Shown: positions 1-9,681, numbered from the stretch's first letter. The stretch is 64,000 nt of DNA from Bradyrhizobium diazoefficiens (GCF_018131015.1 NZ_JAFCJJ010000002.1:248001-312000), one strand, 5' to 3'. The notes: a model not told the origin generated them from the letters alone. Numbers and translations: made by a program.

Positions 1-2
1 TC

Positions 3-479
3 GTGCGGCGCCGCCTGTCCACCGTGGTCACTCCCGTCCGCCAGGTCGAGATCAAGCGTGCGCTCGCCGCCATCGAGGAGGCCACGCTGCCGGCGGGACC
101 GCGCCGCGACTTCACGGACGCGCAACGTACGGTGCTCAGCCTGCATAGCGAGGGCCATCTCGGCGAGAGCGCGTTGCTCGGCTTTGCCAAGGCGCAGAAA
201 TACGAGGAGTCGCTCGCCGCACTCGCGGCGATGGCCGACGTCAGGGTTTCCATGCTCGACCGCCTGGTCGCGGGCGATCGCTACGATCCGATCCTGATCC
301 TCGGCCGCATGCTGAACCTGGGCTGGCCCACGGTGCGCGCGCTGATCCTGCTCTGGTACGGGCCGAACCGCACGCCGGCCGATGCCGATCTCGAATCGGC
401 GCGCATGAACTTCACGCGCCTGATGCCGACGACCGCCGAGCGCGTCGTGAATTTCTGGCGCAACCGGCAGGTCATCTAA
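3..479 (+). CDS. DUF2336 domain protein, C-terminal part (5' end outside window)
   Basis: The last 158 residues of a protein whose reading frame runs off the left edge of the window. The helical sequence and its ending (NFTRLMPTTAERVVNFWRNR) match the C-terminus of DUF2336 proteins, a family of unknown function common in Bradyrhizobium and relatives. A GTG lies at the very start of the frame, but full-length family members are about twice this size, so I treat the gene as truncated by the window edge rather than as a short gene. Its stop codon overlaps the stop of the convergent trmB gene by a few bases, leaving no room for a separate terminator between them. Confidence 0.7.
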   Translation: MRRRLSTVVTPVRQVEIKRALAAIEEATLPAGPRRDFTDAQRTVLSLHSEGHLGESALLGFAKAQKYEESLAALAAMADVRVSMLDRLVAGDRYDPILILGRMLNLGWPTVRALILLWYGPNRTPADADLESARMNFTRLMPTTAERVVNFWRNRQVI

Positions 480-1186
480 AGCCGCCTGAATCGCAGGTAG
501 GCCGCCTTGCGGCCCTCGCGCGCGGCCTTTCTGCCGTAGCGGGTCATGGTGTAGCCGTCCCACGGCAGGCGAAAATCGTCTGCGCGTTGTGCGAGCCACT
601 GGAAATCCGGCGAACGCGCAAGGTGCGACAGCGTCCAGGCGCAATAGTCGTCGATATCGCAGACGAAGCGGAATTCGCCGCCGGCCTTGAGCACGCGCGC
701 CATCGCGGCGATGGTCCGGTCCTGGACGAAGCGCCGCTTCCAGTGCCGCCGCTTCGGCCAGGGATCGGGATGGATCAGGTCGATCCGCGACAGCGAGGCT
801 TTCGGCAGCCAGGCCAGCAATTCGGCGGCATCGCCGGCGAACAGGCGGATATTGCCGATGTTGCCGGCCTCGATCTGCGCGAGGATCTTCGCCATGCCGT
901 TGACATAGGGCTCGCAGCCGATGAAGCCGGTCGCGGGAAAGCCTTGCGCTTCCGCCGCGAGATGCTCGCCGCCGCCGAAGCCGATCTCGAGCCGCAGATC
1001 CTCCGCCGCGGGATCGAAGATCTCGCAGGCGTTCGCCGGCGCCTCGCGATGGATGTCGAGCGACAGGTGCGGCAGCAACTGATCGATCAGCCCGGCCTGG
1101 TGCTGCCGCAGCTTGTGGCCCTTGCGGCGCCCGAAGAACGCGCGCTCGCTGTCGTCGCGACCGGGCCCGGACTTGCGCTCGCTCAT
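476..1186 (-). CDS. trmB: tRNA (guanine-N7-)-methyltransferase
   Basis: A 236-residue cytoplasmic SAM-dependent enzyme that makes m7G46 in the tRNA variable loop. The SAM-binding motif EIGFGGGEH is at residues 67-75, the family motif DLIHPDPWPKRRHWKRRF is near residue 137, and the C-terminus has the typical TRYGRKA stretch. The length is normal. The start codon overlaps the stop of the upstream M20 peptidase gene as ATGA, so the two are probably translationally coupled. In many Rhizobiales trmB follows metK; here an M20 peptidase occupies that position. Identification is secure. Confidence 0.95.
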   Translation of the reverse strand: MSERKSGPGRDDSERAFFGRRKGHKLRQHQAGLIDQLLPHLSLDIHREAPANACEIFDPAAEDLRLEIGFGGGEHLAAEAQGFPATGFIGCEPYVNGMAKILAQIEAGNIGNIRLFAGDAAELLAWLPKASLSRIDLIHPDPWPKRRHWKRRFVQDRTIAAMARVLKAGGEFRFVCDIDDYCAWTLSHLARSPDFQWLAQRADDFRLPWDGYTMTRYGRKAAREGRKAAYLRFRRL

Positions 1187-2310
1187 CGCAGCGTCTGGTA
1201 CAGGCGGTGGAGCAATCGCGCGCGCGGTTCGAGCGAGGAGACGTAGAGCTGCTCGTAATGCGTATGTGCGCCCTTGCCGTCGACGCCGAGCCCGTCGAGC
1301 GTGGCGGTGTCCGGCGCCGTGAAGTTGCCGTCCGAGCCGCCGCCGGTGTGGGTGTCGATGAGATCGAAGCCGAGCTCGGTGGCGAGCGACTTCGCGTGTT
1401 CGAACAGCGAAGCGCCTGCATTGCTCTTCTCGTAGGGCGGGCGGTTGAGCGCGCCGGTGACCCGCACGCTGACGCCTTCGGTGTTCGATTTCAGTCCGAG
1501 GATCTTGCCGACGAACTCGTCCGCGTCGGCGAAGTTCGGCACCCGCAGATCGATTTCGGCGTAGGCCTCTTCCGGCGTCACGTTCGGCCGCGTGCCGCCG
1601 CGCACCACGCCGACATTGACGGTGACGCCGCGCGTCAGATCGTTCATGCCCTCGAGCGCCATGATGATATTGGCGAGCTCGCGAATGGCGCTGCGGCCGT
1701 CCTCCGGCCGCGAGCCCGCGTGTGCCGGCACGCCCTTGATGAACACTTCGAATCGCCCGACGCCCTTGCGTCCGGTGACGATCTTGCCACCGTCGCGCGC
1801 CGGTTCCGTCACCAGAACGTACTTGGCTTTGCGCCCTTCCTTCTCAATCAGTGCACGGGAGGTGGGGCTGCCGATCTCCTCGTCGGAGGTGAAGATGTGG
1901 GTGATGCCGAGCGGGGAACGGTCGGCGCCGGCGCAAAGTTCGCGGAAGGCGTGATGGGCAATATAGGCGCCGCCCTTCATGTCGTAGATGCCGGGACCGA
2001 ACGCGCTGTCGCCTTCGACCTTGAACGGCAGGCGCGCGATGAAGCCCATGGGGTGAACGGTATCGAGATGACTGAGCACCAGGATGCCCGGCCGGTCCTG
2101 CCCCCAATCCGAACGGGCGACGAGATGGTCGCCGCAGCCATCGACGCCGGCGATGCGCTCGAGCGTGACCGGCAGATCGCGGTGTTGCTCCGCGACGACC
2201 GAAATCAGCTTGTTGACCTGTTCGGGAACTTCCGTCGGCGTCTCGATCTCCACCCAGCGGCGGATACCTTCGAGAATAGTTTGGTTATCGAACGAATTGG
2301 ATCTCGCCAT
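1183..2310 (-). CDS. M20-family zinc metallopeptidase (glutamate carboxypeptidase-like)
   Basis: A 375-residue enzyme of the M20/ArgE-CPG2 family, which hydrolyses C-terminal or N-acyl amide bonds with a two-zinc centre. The metal and catalytic motifs are all present: LSHLDTVHP, YDMKGGAYIAH (bridging Asp), TSDEEIGS (catalytic Glu pair), and a late GGGSDGNF with a final His in KGAHTHYE. The dimerisation domain between them contains KGVPAHAGSRPEDG. An ATG ten codons further upstream (2340) is possible, but the conserved part begins at MARSNSFD, so I chose 2310. The substrate cannot be told; carboxypeptidase G2-like activity on glutamate conjugates is the closest guess. Coupled to trmB by an ATGA overlap. 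Confidence 0.85.
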   Translation of the reverse strand: MARSNSFDNQTILEGIRRWVEIETPTEVPEQVNKLISVVAEQHRDLPVTLERIAGVDGCGDHLVARSDWGQDRPGILVLSHLDTVHPMGFIARLPFKVEGDSAFGPGIYDMKGGAYIAHHAFRELCAGADRSPLGITHIFTSDEEIGSPTSRALIEKEGRKAKYVLVTEPARDGGKIVTGRKGVGRFEVFIKGVPAHAGSRPEDGRSAIRELANIIMALEGMNDLTRGVTVNVGVVRGGTRPNVTPEEAYAEIDLRVPNFADADEFVGKILGLKSNTEGVSVRVTGALNRPPYEKSNAGASLFEHAKSLATELGFDLIDTHTGGGSDGNFTAPDTATLDGLGVDGKGAHTHYEQLYVSSLEPRARLLHRLYQTLR

Positions 2311-2422
2311 GGAAGTATCTGCGCCCTTGAATCGTATCATCCTGATCGGGACACACTAAATGCGCCCGCAAATGACGACATAGGCCAGATCGCTCGCAGC
2401 CTCAAATAGGCTCGAAGCGGCG

Positions 2423-2836
2423 TCAGCGCTTGTCGGGGCCTTCGCGGCCCGCGATCTGCTCGACCAGATCGACGATCGAGCGGCGCAGCTTCGAATCGGT
2501 GATTCGCGTGAACGCCTTGGTCAGCGCCAGCCCCTCGGAGGTTGCAAGGAAGTCGGCGACATAGGAGGGCGAGGCGCCTTCGGCGAAGCCGTCCGGGCCG
2601 GCCACGCCGCTCGGCCCGCCCTCGAACAGGAACGACACCGGCACCTGCAGGATCTCCGCGATCTGCTGGATTCGGCTTGCTCCGACCCGATTGGTGCCCT
2701 TCTCGTATTTCTGAATCTGCTGGAAAGTAAGGCCCAGCGCTTCACCGAGCTTCTCCTGGCTCATGCCCAACATGATGCGGCGCATGCGCACGCGACTGCC
2801 GACATATTTGTCAACAGGGTTGGGCGCTTTCGACAT
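2423..2836 (-). CDS. XRE-family helix-turn-helix transcriptional regulator
   Basis: A 137-residue DNA-binding protein with an N-terminal Cro/C1-type HTH (residues about 8-68: VGSRVRMRRIMLGMSQEKLG, then LTFQQIQKYEKGTNRVG) and a helical C-terminal half. It belongs to the short rhizobial XRE regulators that sit next to lnt. The start at MSKAPNPVDK was chosen over a frame opening 14 codons earlier because conservation begins there and a purine-rich stretch (GCTGAGGAA) precedes it. In other alphaproteobacteria the gene lies between lnt and metK; here the M20 peptidase follows. The 221 bases upstream, before the lnt stop, are the likely promoter region. Confidence 0.85.
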   Translation of the reverse strand: MSKAPNPVDKYVGSRVRMRRIMLGMSQEKLGEALGLTFQQIQKYEKGTNRVGASRIQQIAEILQVPVSFLFEGGPSGVAGPDGFAEGASPSYVADFLATSEGLALTKAFTRITDSKLRRSIVDLVEQIAGREGPDKR

Positions 2837-3057
2837 TTCCTCAGCCCTCCAAACACCGGTAGCCGCCGTGATCGGCAACTATGCCCCAGGTGTCAGCAAC
2901 GTCAAATCTCACACCGTTATTGGGACACATTGCGGAGAAATTTAGCAATGTCCGCCGCAATGTGCGGCTTGTGCAGAATGAGGAGCCCGCCTGCAGTCTG
3001 TCAACTGTGGGACCGTGGTTGTTAAAGGTTTCCGGGTGCCGCCGCGCGCGAGCGCAA

Positions 3058-4671
3058 TCAAGGCTTCCGTTTGGCGGAACGCCGCCGTAGCGCCACAATC
3101 ACGGCCAGCGCCACGAGCATGATCGCAGGCGCGTCGCCGACCCTTGCATAGACGGTCGGTGCGATCGCAGCCGGCAGGGTTGCGTCCAATACGCCCTCGA
3201 TGCCGAGGCCGAGGCTGGCCGTGGTTCGCCCGACCGGATCGATCACCGCCGACACGCCTGTATTTGCGGAGCGGACCAGCGGCAGTCCGAGCTCGATCGC
3301 GCGCATCCGCGCCTGCTCCAGATGCTGGTACGGGCCGGTCGACTTGCCGAACCAGCCGTCATTGGTGAGGTTCACGATCCAGCCGGGACGTTCGTTGCGC
3401 GTCCCGATCTCGTCGGGAAAGATCGCCTCGTAGCAGATCAGCGGCAGCGCGCCCGGTGCGCCCGGCACCGGCAATACGCGGCGCACGGTGCCGGCGATGA
3501 AGCCGCCGCGCACGCGCGTGAGTTGCTCGAAGCCGAGTTTCTCCATCAGATCCTGGAACGGGAGAAATTCGCCGAACGGAACCAGATGCAGCTTGTCGTA
3601 GACCGCGAGCACGCTGCCGTCATGGTCGATCACATAGATCGAATTATAGGCGCGCGTGATCGGCTTGCCGGGCGGCATGTCGGGGGCGCGAACCGATCCC
3701 GTGATCAGCACCGTGCCCTTGGGCAGGAGCTCGGCGATCTCGGCCATCGCGTCGGTTTCGCGGGTTAGGAAAAACGGAAATGCGGATTCCGGCCAGATCA
3801 GGATGGTGGCGTCGCGCACGCCGGTCGCGCGCGGTCCGGAGGCGCGGTCGGACAGCGCCAGGTATTTCTTCATCACCTCCGCCTTGGCGGCGTAGTTGAA
3901 TTTCGCGTCCTGCTGCAGGTTCGGCTGCATCAGACGCAGCTTTGCGCCCGCGACCATCGTGGTCGGGTGCAGCGACAGGCGGATCGCGCCGAAGATGCCC
4001 ATCACGACCACAAGCGCGATCGCTGCAGCCGGCCAGCGCCACGCCGGACGGCGATCGGGCGTGCGGTCGATCAGCACCGCAGGGCTCGCGAAGATCGCGA
4101 TTGCGAGGAACGTCATGCCCCACAGGCCGATCAGCGACGCCGTCTGCGCCAGCGGCAGCGGCTCCGACAGCGCGTAGCCGAACGCGTTCCAGGGAAAGCC
4201 GGTCAGCGCGTGGCCGCGCAGCCATTCGCTGATGGTGAGGCCGGCCGCGAGCGCGAGCACGCGCGCGGCATCCTTGGTCCAGAGCAGGCGCGCGAGCGCA
4301 AAGCCGATCGCGGTGAAGATCGCGAGATAGGCCGGCAGGCCCAGCACGGCGAACGGCGTCAGCCAGGCGAACACATCGGCATCCACGAAGAAGGCGTAGC
4401 CGATCCAGTAGAGACCGGGGACGAAATAGCCGAGCCCGAAGCAGTAGCCGGTCAGCGCCGCGGCCGGGACGCCGCCATATCGTCCGGCGCCTGCGCCGTC
4501 GATCAGCCAGACCAGCACGGGCAAGGTGACGAACAGCACCGGCCAGGCATTGAATGGCGCCAATGCCAGCACCGACAACGCGCCGGCCGCGATCGCCACG
4601 AGAGCGCGCTTCCATCCCCACATCAGGATGACGGCCAGCGCGATCTGCTTAAGTCGCTGGAACGGGCTCAC
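3058..4671 (-). CDS. lnt: Apolipoprotein N-acyltransferase
   Basis: A 537-residue inner-membrane enzyme that adds the third acyl chain to the N-terminal Cys of lipoproteins. The N-terminal half has about six hydrophobic helices (residues 20-230). The C-terminal half is a periplasmic nitrilase-fold domain with the catalytic triad in place: Glu295 in IWPESAFPFF, Lys360 in YDKLHLVPFGEF and Cys413 in LICYEAIFPD. The start ATG overlaps the corC stop as ATGA. It belongs to the minus-strand run phoH-ybeY-corC-lnt that is widely conserved in Rhizobiales. Confidence 0.96.
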   Translation of the reverse strand: MSPFQRLKQIALAVILMWGWKRALVAIAAGALSVLALAPFNAWPVLFVTLPVLVWLIDGAGAGRYGGVPAAALTGYCFGLGYFVPGLYWIGYAFFVDADVFAWLTPFAVLGLPAYLAIFTAIGFALARLLWTKDAARVLALAAGLTISEWLRGHALTGFPWNAFGYALSEPLPLAQTASLIGLWGMTFLAIAIFASPAVLIDRTPDRRPAWRWPAAAIALVVVMGIFGAIRLSLHPTTMVAGAKLRLMQPNLQQDAKFNYAAKAEVMKKYLALSDRASGPRATGVRDATILIWPESAFPFFLTRETDAMAEIAELLPKGTVLITGSVRAPDMPPGKPITRAYNSIYVIDHDGSVLAVYDKLHLVPFGEFLPFQDLMEKLGFEQLTRVRGGFIAGTVRRVLPVPGAPGALPLICYEAIFPDEIGTRNERPGWIVNLTNDGWFGKSTGPYQHLEQARMRAIELGLPLVRSANTGVSAVIDPVGRTTASLGLGIEGVLDATLPAAIAPTVYARVGDAPAIMLVALAVIVALRRRSAKRKP

Positions 4672-5786
4672 TGGGGACCGGTCCCGTCGCTTGGCGGCGG
4701 GGCGGGCGTGTCGCCGGACGGCGGCTGGCCGCTCTCGGGCGGTGTTTCGCGGCGGCGGCTCTCACGCTGGGTGCGGGGTGCCGGCCGTTCCTTGCGCGTC
4801 GCGATCCGCAGCCGCTTGACGCGGCGCGGGTCGGCGTCGAGCACCTCGACCTCGTAATTGCCCGGCCCCGAGATCACCTCGCCGCGTACCGGCAGGCGGC
4901 CGACGAAGCTGACGAGATAGCCGCCCAGCGTCTCGACCTCCACGCCGGCCTCGCCGGTGACGAAATCCTCGCCGATCACCGAGCGGACGTCGTCGAGGCT
5001 GGCGCGGGCATCGGCGATGAAGGCGTTGTCCGGCAGGCGCACGATCGAGGGCGGCTCGTCGCTGTCGTGCTCGTCGTCGATCTCGCCGACGATCTGCTCG
5101 ACGATGTCCTCGATCGAGACCAGCCCGTCGCTGCCGCCATATTCGTCGACCACGAGCGCGAGGTGAATGCGCGTGGCCTGCATCTGCGCGAGCAGGTCGA
5201 TCGCCCGCATCGACGGCGGCACGTAGAGCAGTTTGCGGATGATGCGCGCATCCTGCAGCGGCAGCGCGAGATCGACGGCGCGCAGGTCGAGCCCGGCGGG
5301 CAGCGGCTTCTTGCGCTTGGCCTTGGTCGCTTCCGTCACGCGGGCGCGCGCGGTCATGAAGGCGAGCAGGTCGCGGATGTGCACGATGCCGACGGGATCG
5401 TCGAGCGTCTCGTTGTAGACCACGAGGCGGGAATGGCCGGCGCTCTCGAAGCGGTCCATCAGCTCGCCGAGCGTGATGTCGCGCTTCACCGCGATGATGT
5501 CGGCGCGGTGGACCATGACGTCGGCGATGCGGCGCTCGTGCAGGCCGAGGATATTGCGCAGCATGGTGCGCTCGACGGCGGAGAAGCCGGTATCGTCCGG
5601 CGTCGAGGCGTCGAGCACGACCTGGAGGTCGTCGCGCACCGATCCCGCCTTCCAGCCGAACAGCGTGCGGATGGCGCGCAGCAGCCAGCCTTCCGCGGTC
5701 GGGCGCAGCACTTCGCCTGATGTCACCACGGCCGGCAGATTCGCCGGGTTGCGCGGATTGTCGTGGGTCGGTTCGGAATCCGCCAT
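4668..5786 (-). CDS. CBS-domain protein of the CorC/TlyC (hemolysin C-like) family
   Basis: A 372-residue soluble protein with two CBS domains (around RNILGLHERRIADVMV to IRDLLAFM, and YVPPSMRAIDLLAQM to VEQIVGEIDDEHD), followed by a CorC_HlyC domain near GGYLVSFVGRLPVRGEVI. The C-terminal tail is rich in Pro, Arg and Gly. The family is linked to magnesium/cobalt efflux; a true hemolysin role is not supported. The start at MADSEPTH was preferred because GGATGG precedes it at suitable spacing and it clears the ybeY stop; an upstream ATG at 5813 would overlap ybeY. Its ybeY-corC-lnt context is conserved. Confidence 0.9.
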   Translation of the reverse strand: MADSEPTHDNPRNPANLPAVVTSGEVLRPTAEGWLLRAIRTLFGWKAGSVRDDLQVVLDASTPDDTGFSAVERTMLRNILGLHERRIADVMVHRADIIAVKRDITLGELMDRFESAGHSRLVVYNETLDDPVGIVHIRDLLAFMTARARVTEATKAKRKKPLPAGLDLRAVDLALPLQDARIIRKLLYVPPSMRAIDLLAQMQATRIHLALVVDEYGGSDGLVSIEDIVEQIVGEIDDEHDSDEPPSIVRLPDNAFIADARASLDDVRSVIGEDFVTGEAGVEVETLGGYLVSFVGRLPVRGEVISGPGNYEVEVLDADPRRVKRLRIATRKERPAPRTQRESRRRETPPESGQPPSGDTPAPPPSDGTGPQ

Positions 5787-5799
5787 TTCAATCCATCCG

Positions 5800-6297
5800 T
5801 CAGCGGTCGGCATAGGGGTCGGGGATGCCGAGATCAGCCAGGATATCTCGTTCGAGCGATTCCATCTCCGCCGCGTCGTCGTCGTTCTCGTGGTCGAAGC
5901 CGATCAGATGCAGGAAACCGTGCACGGCGAGATGGCTCAGATGATGGTCGAACGGCTTCTGTTCCTCGTCCGCTTCCCGCCGCATGGTCTCATAGGCGAT
6001 CGCGATGTCGCCGAGCATGCGCGGCGCATCGCCCGGCTTCCACGCACCTTCCGGCTGCAGCGCGGGAAACGACAGCACGTTGGTCGGCTTGTCGATGCCG
6101 CGCCAGCTGCTGTTGAGCGTGCGGATGCCGGAATCGTCGGTCAGCATGACCGCCACCTCCGCCTCCGTGAAATCCTCGTCGACCGAGGCGGCGGCGGCGG
6201 CGATCGCGCGCTGGATCACGGCTTCGGCGTCGGACTCGCTCTGCCAGCAATCGGCGACGACGAGAACCTCGGTGATGGGAAGATGGGAATGCGACAT
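5800..6297 (-). CDS. ybeY: Endoribonuclease YbeY (16S rRNA maturation)
   Basis: A 165-residue zinc-dependent single-strand RNase involved in 16S rRNA 3' end maturation and ribosome quality control. The family signature HLAVHGFLHLIGFDH gives the three zinc-binding His residues, and NVLSFP marks the core fold. The start at MSHSHLP was chosen because residues upstream of it do not resemble the family. It lies between phoH and corC, as in most alphaproteobacteria, and is probably cotranscribed with them. Confidence 0.95.
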   Translation of the reverse strand: MSHSHLPITEVLVVADCWQSESDAEAVIQRAIAAAAASVDEDFTEAEVAVMLTDDSGIRTLNSSWRGIDKPTNVLSFPALQPEGAWKPGDAPRMLGDIAIAYETMRREADEEQKPFDHHLSHLAVHGFLHLIGFDHENDDDAAEMESLERDILADLGIPDPYADR

Positions 6298-6355
6298 GGT
6301 GCTGTCTGGGACGAACGGCGCCGTGTCCGCGCCCGCATGGTCCAAAGTTGTCTCG

Positions 6356-7408
6356 TCAGGGTTTACCGGCCGGCCGCTGCGGCGACCCTTCGTAGGCGGC
6401 GACGATCCGCGCCACGAGCTCGTGGCGGATCACGTCCTCGGCGGTGAAATGGACTTGGGCAATGCCTTCGACGCCGCCGAGGAGGCGAGTTGCCTCAGCC
6501 AGGCCCGAGGTCTGGCCGTTCGGCAGGTCGATCTGCGAGGGGTCGCCGGTCACGATCATGCGGCTGTTCTCGCCGAGACGCGTCAGGAACATCTTCATCT
6601 GCATCGAGGTGGTGTTCTGCGCCTCGTCAAGGATGATGGCGGCGTTGGTCAGCGTGCGGCCGCGCATGAAGGCGAGCGGCGCGATCTCGATCTCGCCGGT
6701 CTGCAGCGCGCGCTCGACGATGCGCGCGTCCATCAGGTCGTAGAGCGCGTCGTAGATCGGGCGCAGATAGGGATCGACCTTCTCGCGGAGATCGCCGGGC
6801 AGGAAGCCGAGCCGCTCGCCGGCTTCGACCGCCGGGCGCGACAGGATGATCTTGTCGACCTCCTTGCGCTCGAACAGTTGCGCGGCGTGCGCGACCGCGA
6901 GCCAGGTCTTGCCGGTGCCGGCCGGTCCGATGCCGAACACCAGTTCGTGGCGCTTCAGCGCGCGGATGTAGGAATCCTGCGCGGCGGTGCGCGCGCGCAC
7001 CGGGCGCTTGCGCAGGTTGATGCTGTCGAAGGTGGACTTGGCCGATTTGGCGTCGAACTCGAACAGCGAGCCCTGCGCGATCACGGCGCGGATCGCGCCC
7101 TCGACCTCGCCCTGGTCGACATCCTGCCCCTTCACGGCTTGCCCGTAGAGCGTCTCCAGCACGCGGCGGGCGGCATCGCAGCCGTCGCGCGTGCCGCCGA
7201 TGGTGATGTGGTTGCCCTTGGAGTCCACGACGACGCCGAGCCGCCGCTCGATCTGCGCCAGGTTCTGGCCGTAAGGGCCGACCAGCGCGGAAGCGGCGCG
7301 GTTGTCGTCGAAGTCGATGACGACCTGGGTCTCCGGTGGAACTTGCATGTCGCGGTCAAATTTGCGGCTGGGAGCGAACGAAGACGAATCCGATGCGCTT
7401 TTTGGCAA
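6356..7408 (-). CDS. phoH: PhoH family protein (PhoH-like ATPase)
   Basis: A 350-residue P-loop ATPase of the PhoH/YbeZ type, which works with YbeY in RNA metabolism. An N-terminal KH-like segment (around residues 40-90) precedes Walker A GPAGTGKTWLA and Walker B AIILDEAQNTT, with VTGDPSQIDLP as sensor. The frame stays open far into miaB, so the start matters. A TTG at 7408 lies just after the miaB stop and has GGAG nine bases upstream, giving a family-typical length. The first internal ATG (7348, MQVPPETQ) is the alternative. Tight spacing implies a miaB-phoH-ybeY operon. Confidence 0.92.
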   Translation of the reverse strand: MPKSASDSSSFAPSRKFDRDMQVPPETQVVIDFDDNRAASALVGPYGQNLAQIERRLGVVVDSKGNHITIGGTRDGCDAARRVLETLYGQAVKGQDVDQGEVEGAIRAVIAQGSLFEFDAKSAKSTFDSINLRKRPVRARTAAQDSYIRALKRHELVFGIGPAGTGKTWLAVAHAAQLFERKEVDKIILSRPAVEAGERLGFLPGDLREKVDPYLRPIYDALYDLMDARIVERALQTGEIEIAPLAFMRGRTLTNAAIILDEAQNTTSMQMKMFLTRLGENSRMIVTGDPSQIDLPNGQTSGLAEATRLLGGVEGIAQVHFTAEDVIRHELVARIVAAYEGSPQRPAGKP

Positions 7409-7412
7409 GGGT

Positions 7413-8810
7413 TCAGGCTCCAGTGGCGATGGGCGATAAAGCGGGCTCGCGCGGAACGTGCGGCGTGGCGAGCTCACCGAGGAAGCTGTAGCGCTCGAGG
7501 CTGTCGATCCGGACCGGCAGGATGCGTCCGATGATGTCGGGCGAGGCCATGACATGGGCAGGCTGAAGGAAAGCGGTGCGGCCGACGATCTGGCCGTCCT
7601 TGCGCGCCGGACGTTCGAACAGCACGTCGACCGTTGAGCCAATCGCGGCCCTGTTGAAGGCCGATTGCTGGCTGTCGATCAGTTCCTGGAGCCGCTCCAA
7701 TCGCTGGTCCATTTCGGCGGGGGACACCGTCTCCTGCATATCCGCGGCCGGCGTTCCCGGCCGGGCGGAGTATTTGAACGAATAGGCAGCAGCGTAGCCG
7801 ATTTGCGTGACAAGTGCGAGGGTGGCGAGGAAATCTTGCTCGCTCTCCCCCGGAAAACCAACGATAAAATCTGATGAAAAAGCAATGTCTTGGCGGGCGG
7901 CGCGGAAACGGTCGATGACCCGCCGGTAGTCATCGGCGGTATGTTTGCGGTTCATGGCGGCGAGAATCCGGTCCGAGCCCGACTGCACCGGCAGGTGGAC
8001 GAACGGCATCAGCGCATCGAGATCGCGGTGGGCTGCAATCAAACTGTCATCGACGTCGCGGGGGTGGCTGGTCGAATAGCGCAGCCGCGCGATGCCGGGG
8101 ATATCAGCCAGATGCTCGAGCAGCCTGCCGAGTCCCCAGGTTTTCCCGTCGGGTCCTTCGCCATGATAGGCGTTGACGTTCTGCCCGATCAAAGTGAGCT
8201 CGCGCACGCCGTTGTCGGCGAGCCGTTTCACGTCGTCGACGATCTTGGCCACCGGGCGCGAGACTTCGGCGCCGCGCGTATAGGGCACGACGCAGAAGGT
8301 GCAGAACTTGTCGCAACCTTCCTGCACCGTGACGAAAGCCGAAATGCCGCGCGCGCGGATCGCGTCCGGCTTCGGCTGGGCGAGGAAGCCGAACTTGTCG
8401 GCGGCGGGAAACTCGGTCTCGATCGCGCGGCCCCCGTCGCCGGCGCGCTTCAGCAGGTCCGGCAGATGATGGTAGCTCTGCGGGCCGACCACGACGTCGA
8501 CAGCCGGCGCGCGGCGCACGATCTCCTCGCCCTCGGCCTGCGCCACGCAGCCGGCGACCGCGATCTGCATGGCGCGGCCGCTGCGGGCGGCCTCGTCCTT
8601 GGCGACGCGTAAGCGCCCGAGCTCGGAATAGACCTTTTCCGAAGCCTTCTCGCGGATATGGCAGGTGTTGAGAATGACGAGGTCGGCGTCCTCCGCGCTC
8701 GCCGTCTCCACGAATCCTTCCGGAGCCAGCGTGTCCACCATGCGCTGGGCATCGTAGACGTTCATCTGGCAGCCATATGATTTGATGTGCAGCTTGCGCG
8801 GCGGCTTCAT
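7413..8810 (-). CDS. miaB: tRNA-2-methylthio-N6-dimethylallyladenosine synthase
   Basis: A 465-residue radical-SAM methylthiotransferase that converts i6A37 to ms2i6A37 in tRNA. The N-terminal UPF0004 domain carries the auxiliary-cluster cysteines Cys14, Cys50 and Cys88. The radical-SAM motif [10 protein letters not shown] supplies Cys166, Cys170 and Cys173. A TRAM domain ends the protein. The ATG at [13 protein letters not shown] was chosen because homology begins there; the open frame upstream is low in similarity. The next gene, phoH, begins within five bases of its end. Confidence 0.96.
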   Translation of the reverse strand: MKPPRKLHIKSYGCQMNVYDAQRMVDTLAPEGFVETASAEDADLVILNTCHIREKASEKVYSELGRLRVAKDEAARSGRAMQIAVAGCVAQAEGEEIVRRAPAVDVVVGPQSYHHLPDLLKRAGDGGRAIETEFPAADKFGFLAQPKPDAIRARGISAFVTVQEGCDKFCTFCVVPYTRGAEVSRPVAKIVDDVKRLADNGVRELTLIGQNVNAYHGEGPDGKTWGLGRLLEHLADIPGIARLRYSTSHPRDVDDSLIAAHRDLDALMPFVHLPVQSGSDRILAAMNRKHTADDYRRVIDRFRAARQDIAFSSDFIVGFPGESEQDFLATLALVTQIGYAAAYSFKYSARPGTPAADMQETVSPAEMDQRLERLQELIDSQQSAFNRAAIGSTVDVLFERPARKDGQIVGRTAFLQPAHVMASPDIIGRILPVRIDSLERYSFLGELATPHVPREPALSPIATGA

Positions 8811-8887
8811 GGAATCCGGAAATGGATGTGGAGGACGCCCCCAGATATAGGTTGGAGGGCGGAAAATCCAGCGATTGGGGCCCAATC

Positions 8888-8986
8888 CGTCATTCCGGGG
8901 CGCCCGCAGCGCGGGGGAACCCGGAATCTCGGGCCGAACCCTCGGAATTCCGGGTTCACGCGCGTCGCGCGTGCCCCGGAATGACG
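8888..8986. repeat. Extragenic palindrome, GTCATTCCGGGG type
   Basis: About 99 bases between miaB and the HAD gene. The ends are inverted copies (GTCATTCCGGGGC at left, GCCCCGGAATGAC at right), with a second inner pair around AACCCGGAATC / GGAATTCCGGGTT and GC hairpins (GCCCGCAGCGCGGG; ACGCGCGTCGCGCGT). It has no coding potential. It resembles the other palindromes of the window in layout but not in sequence, so I count it as a separate family. Confidence 0.75.
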
Positions 8987-9000
8987 TCCCGGGGGCGAAA

Positions 9001-9681
9001 TCAGCCCGTCAGCGCGTCCGCTGCGACCCGTCGGACCAGCTCGGGCAATTGGTGCATGTCGGAAAAGGTCAGGTCGGCCCCGGCCTGGCGCAGGGCCTCG
9101 GCATGGCCGTCCCCGCAATGACTACCCCCGTAAAAGCCGAACACAATCATCCCGGCCGCCCGCGCGCCGGCGATACCGGCCAGGCTGTCCTCGATCACGA
9201 CGCAGCACTCCGGCGGCACGCCCATTTCCCCGGCGGCGAACAGGAACAGGTCCGGCGCGGGCTTGCCGTTCTTGACCTGCGAGGACGAGAAGATGTTCGG
9301 CGCGAAGCGCGCGTAGAGACCGGTGCTCCCGAGGCTTACCTGCATGCGCTGATGCGAGCCGCTCGAGGCGACGCAGACGCGCTGGGTCACGACGTCCAGC
9401 ACATCATGGATGCCGCGGATCGCTTCGAGGTCGGCTTCGAATGCGCGGAACAGCTCGTCCTGCAGATCGCCATGATAGGCCTCGGGCAGCTTGCGGCCGA
9501 GCTCGGTCTCGATCTCGAGATTGGCCTGTCTTGTCGAGCGGCCGAGGAAGCGCTCGGACACCTGCGCCGACGTGATCGGATAGCCGTGCCGCGTCAGCAT
9601 ATCGGCATGGGCGCGACAGGAGATCACCTCGCTGTCCACGAGCACGCCGTCGCAATCGAAGATGATGAGGTCTATTGGCAC
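9001..9681 (-). CDS. HAD-superfamily phosphatase, phosphoglycolate phosphatase-like subgroup
   Basis: A 226-residue hydrolase. Motif [12 protein letters not shown] is near the N-terminus (nucleophile Asp), motif II is ASSGSHQRM, and motif III/IV is [10 protein letters not shown] followed by [11 protein letters not shown]. The helical cap of the beta-phosphoglucomutase subgroup lies between motifs I and II. The substrate is unknown, probably a small phosphosugar or phosphoglycolate. The start is a GTG at 9681, five bases after the fur stop, because the HAD fold begins right there ([12 protein letters not shown]); upstream residues lie inside fur. Confidence 0.85.
   Translation of the reverse strand: MPIDLIIFDCDGVLVDSEVISCRAHADMLTRHGYPITSAQVSERFLGRSTRQANLEIETELGRKLPEAYHGDLQDELFRAFEADLEAIRGIHDVLDVVTQRVCVASSGSHQRMQVSLGSTGLYARFAPNIFSSSQVKNGKPAPDLFLFAAGEMGVPPECCVVIEDSLAGIAGARAAGMIVFGFYGGSHCGDGHAEALRQAGADLTFSDMHQLPELVRRVAADALTG

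Noticed and set aside
7409..7642. N-terminal extension of PhoH into miaB
   Set aside because: The added residues are Ser/Arg-rich and lie in the coding region of miaB; the TTG at 7408 with GGAG upstream gives the family-typical length.
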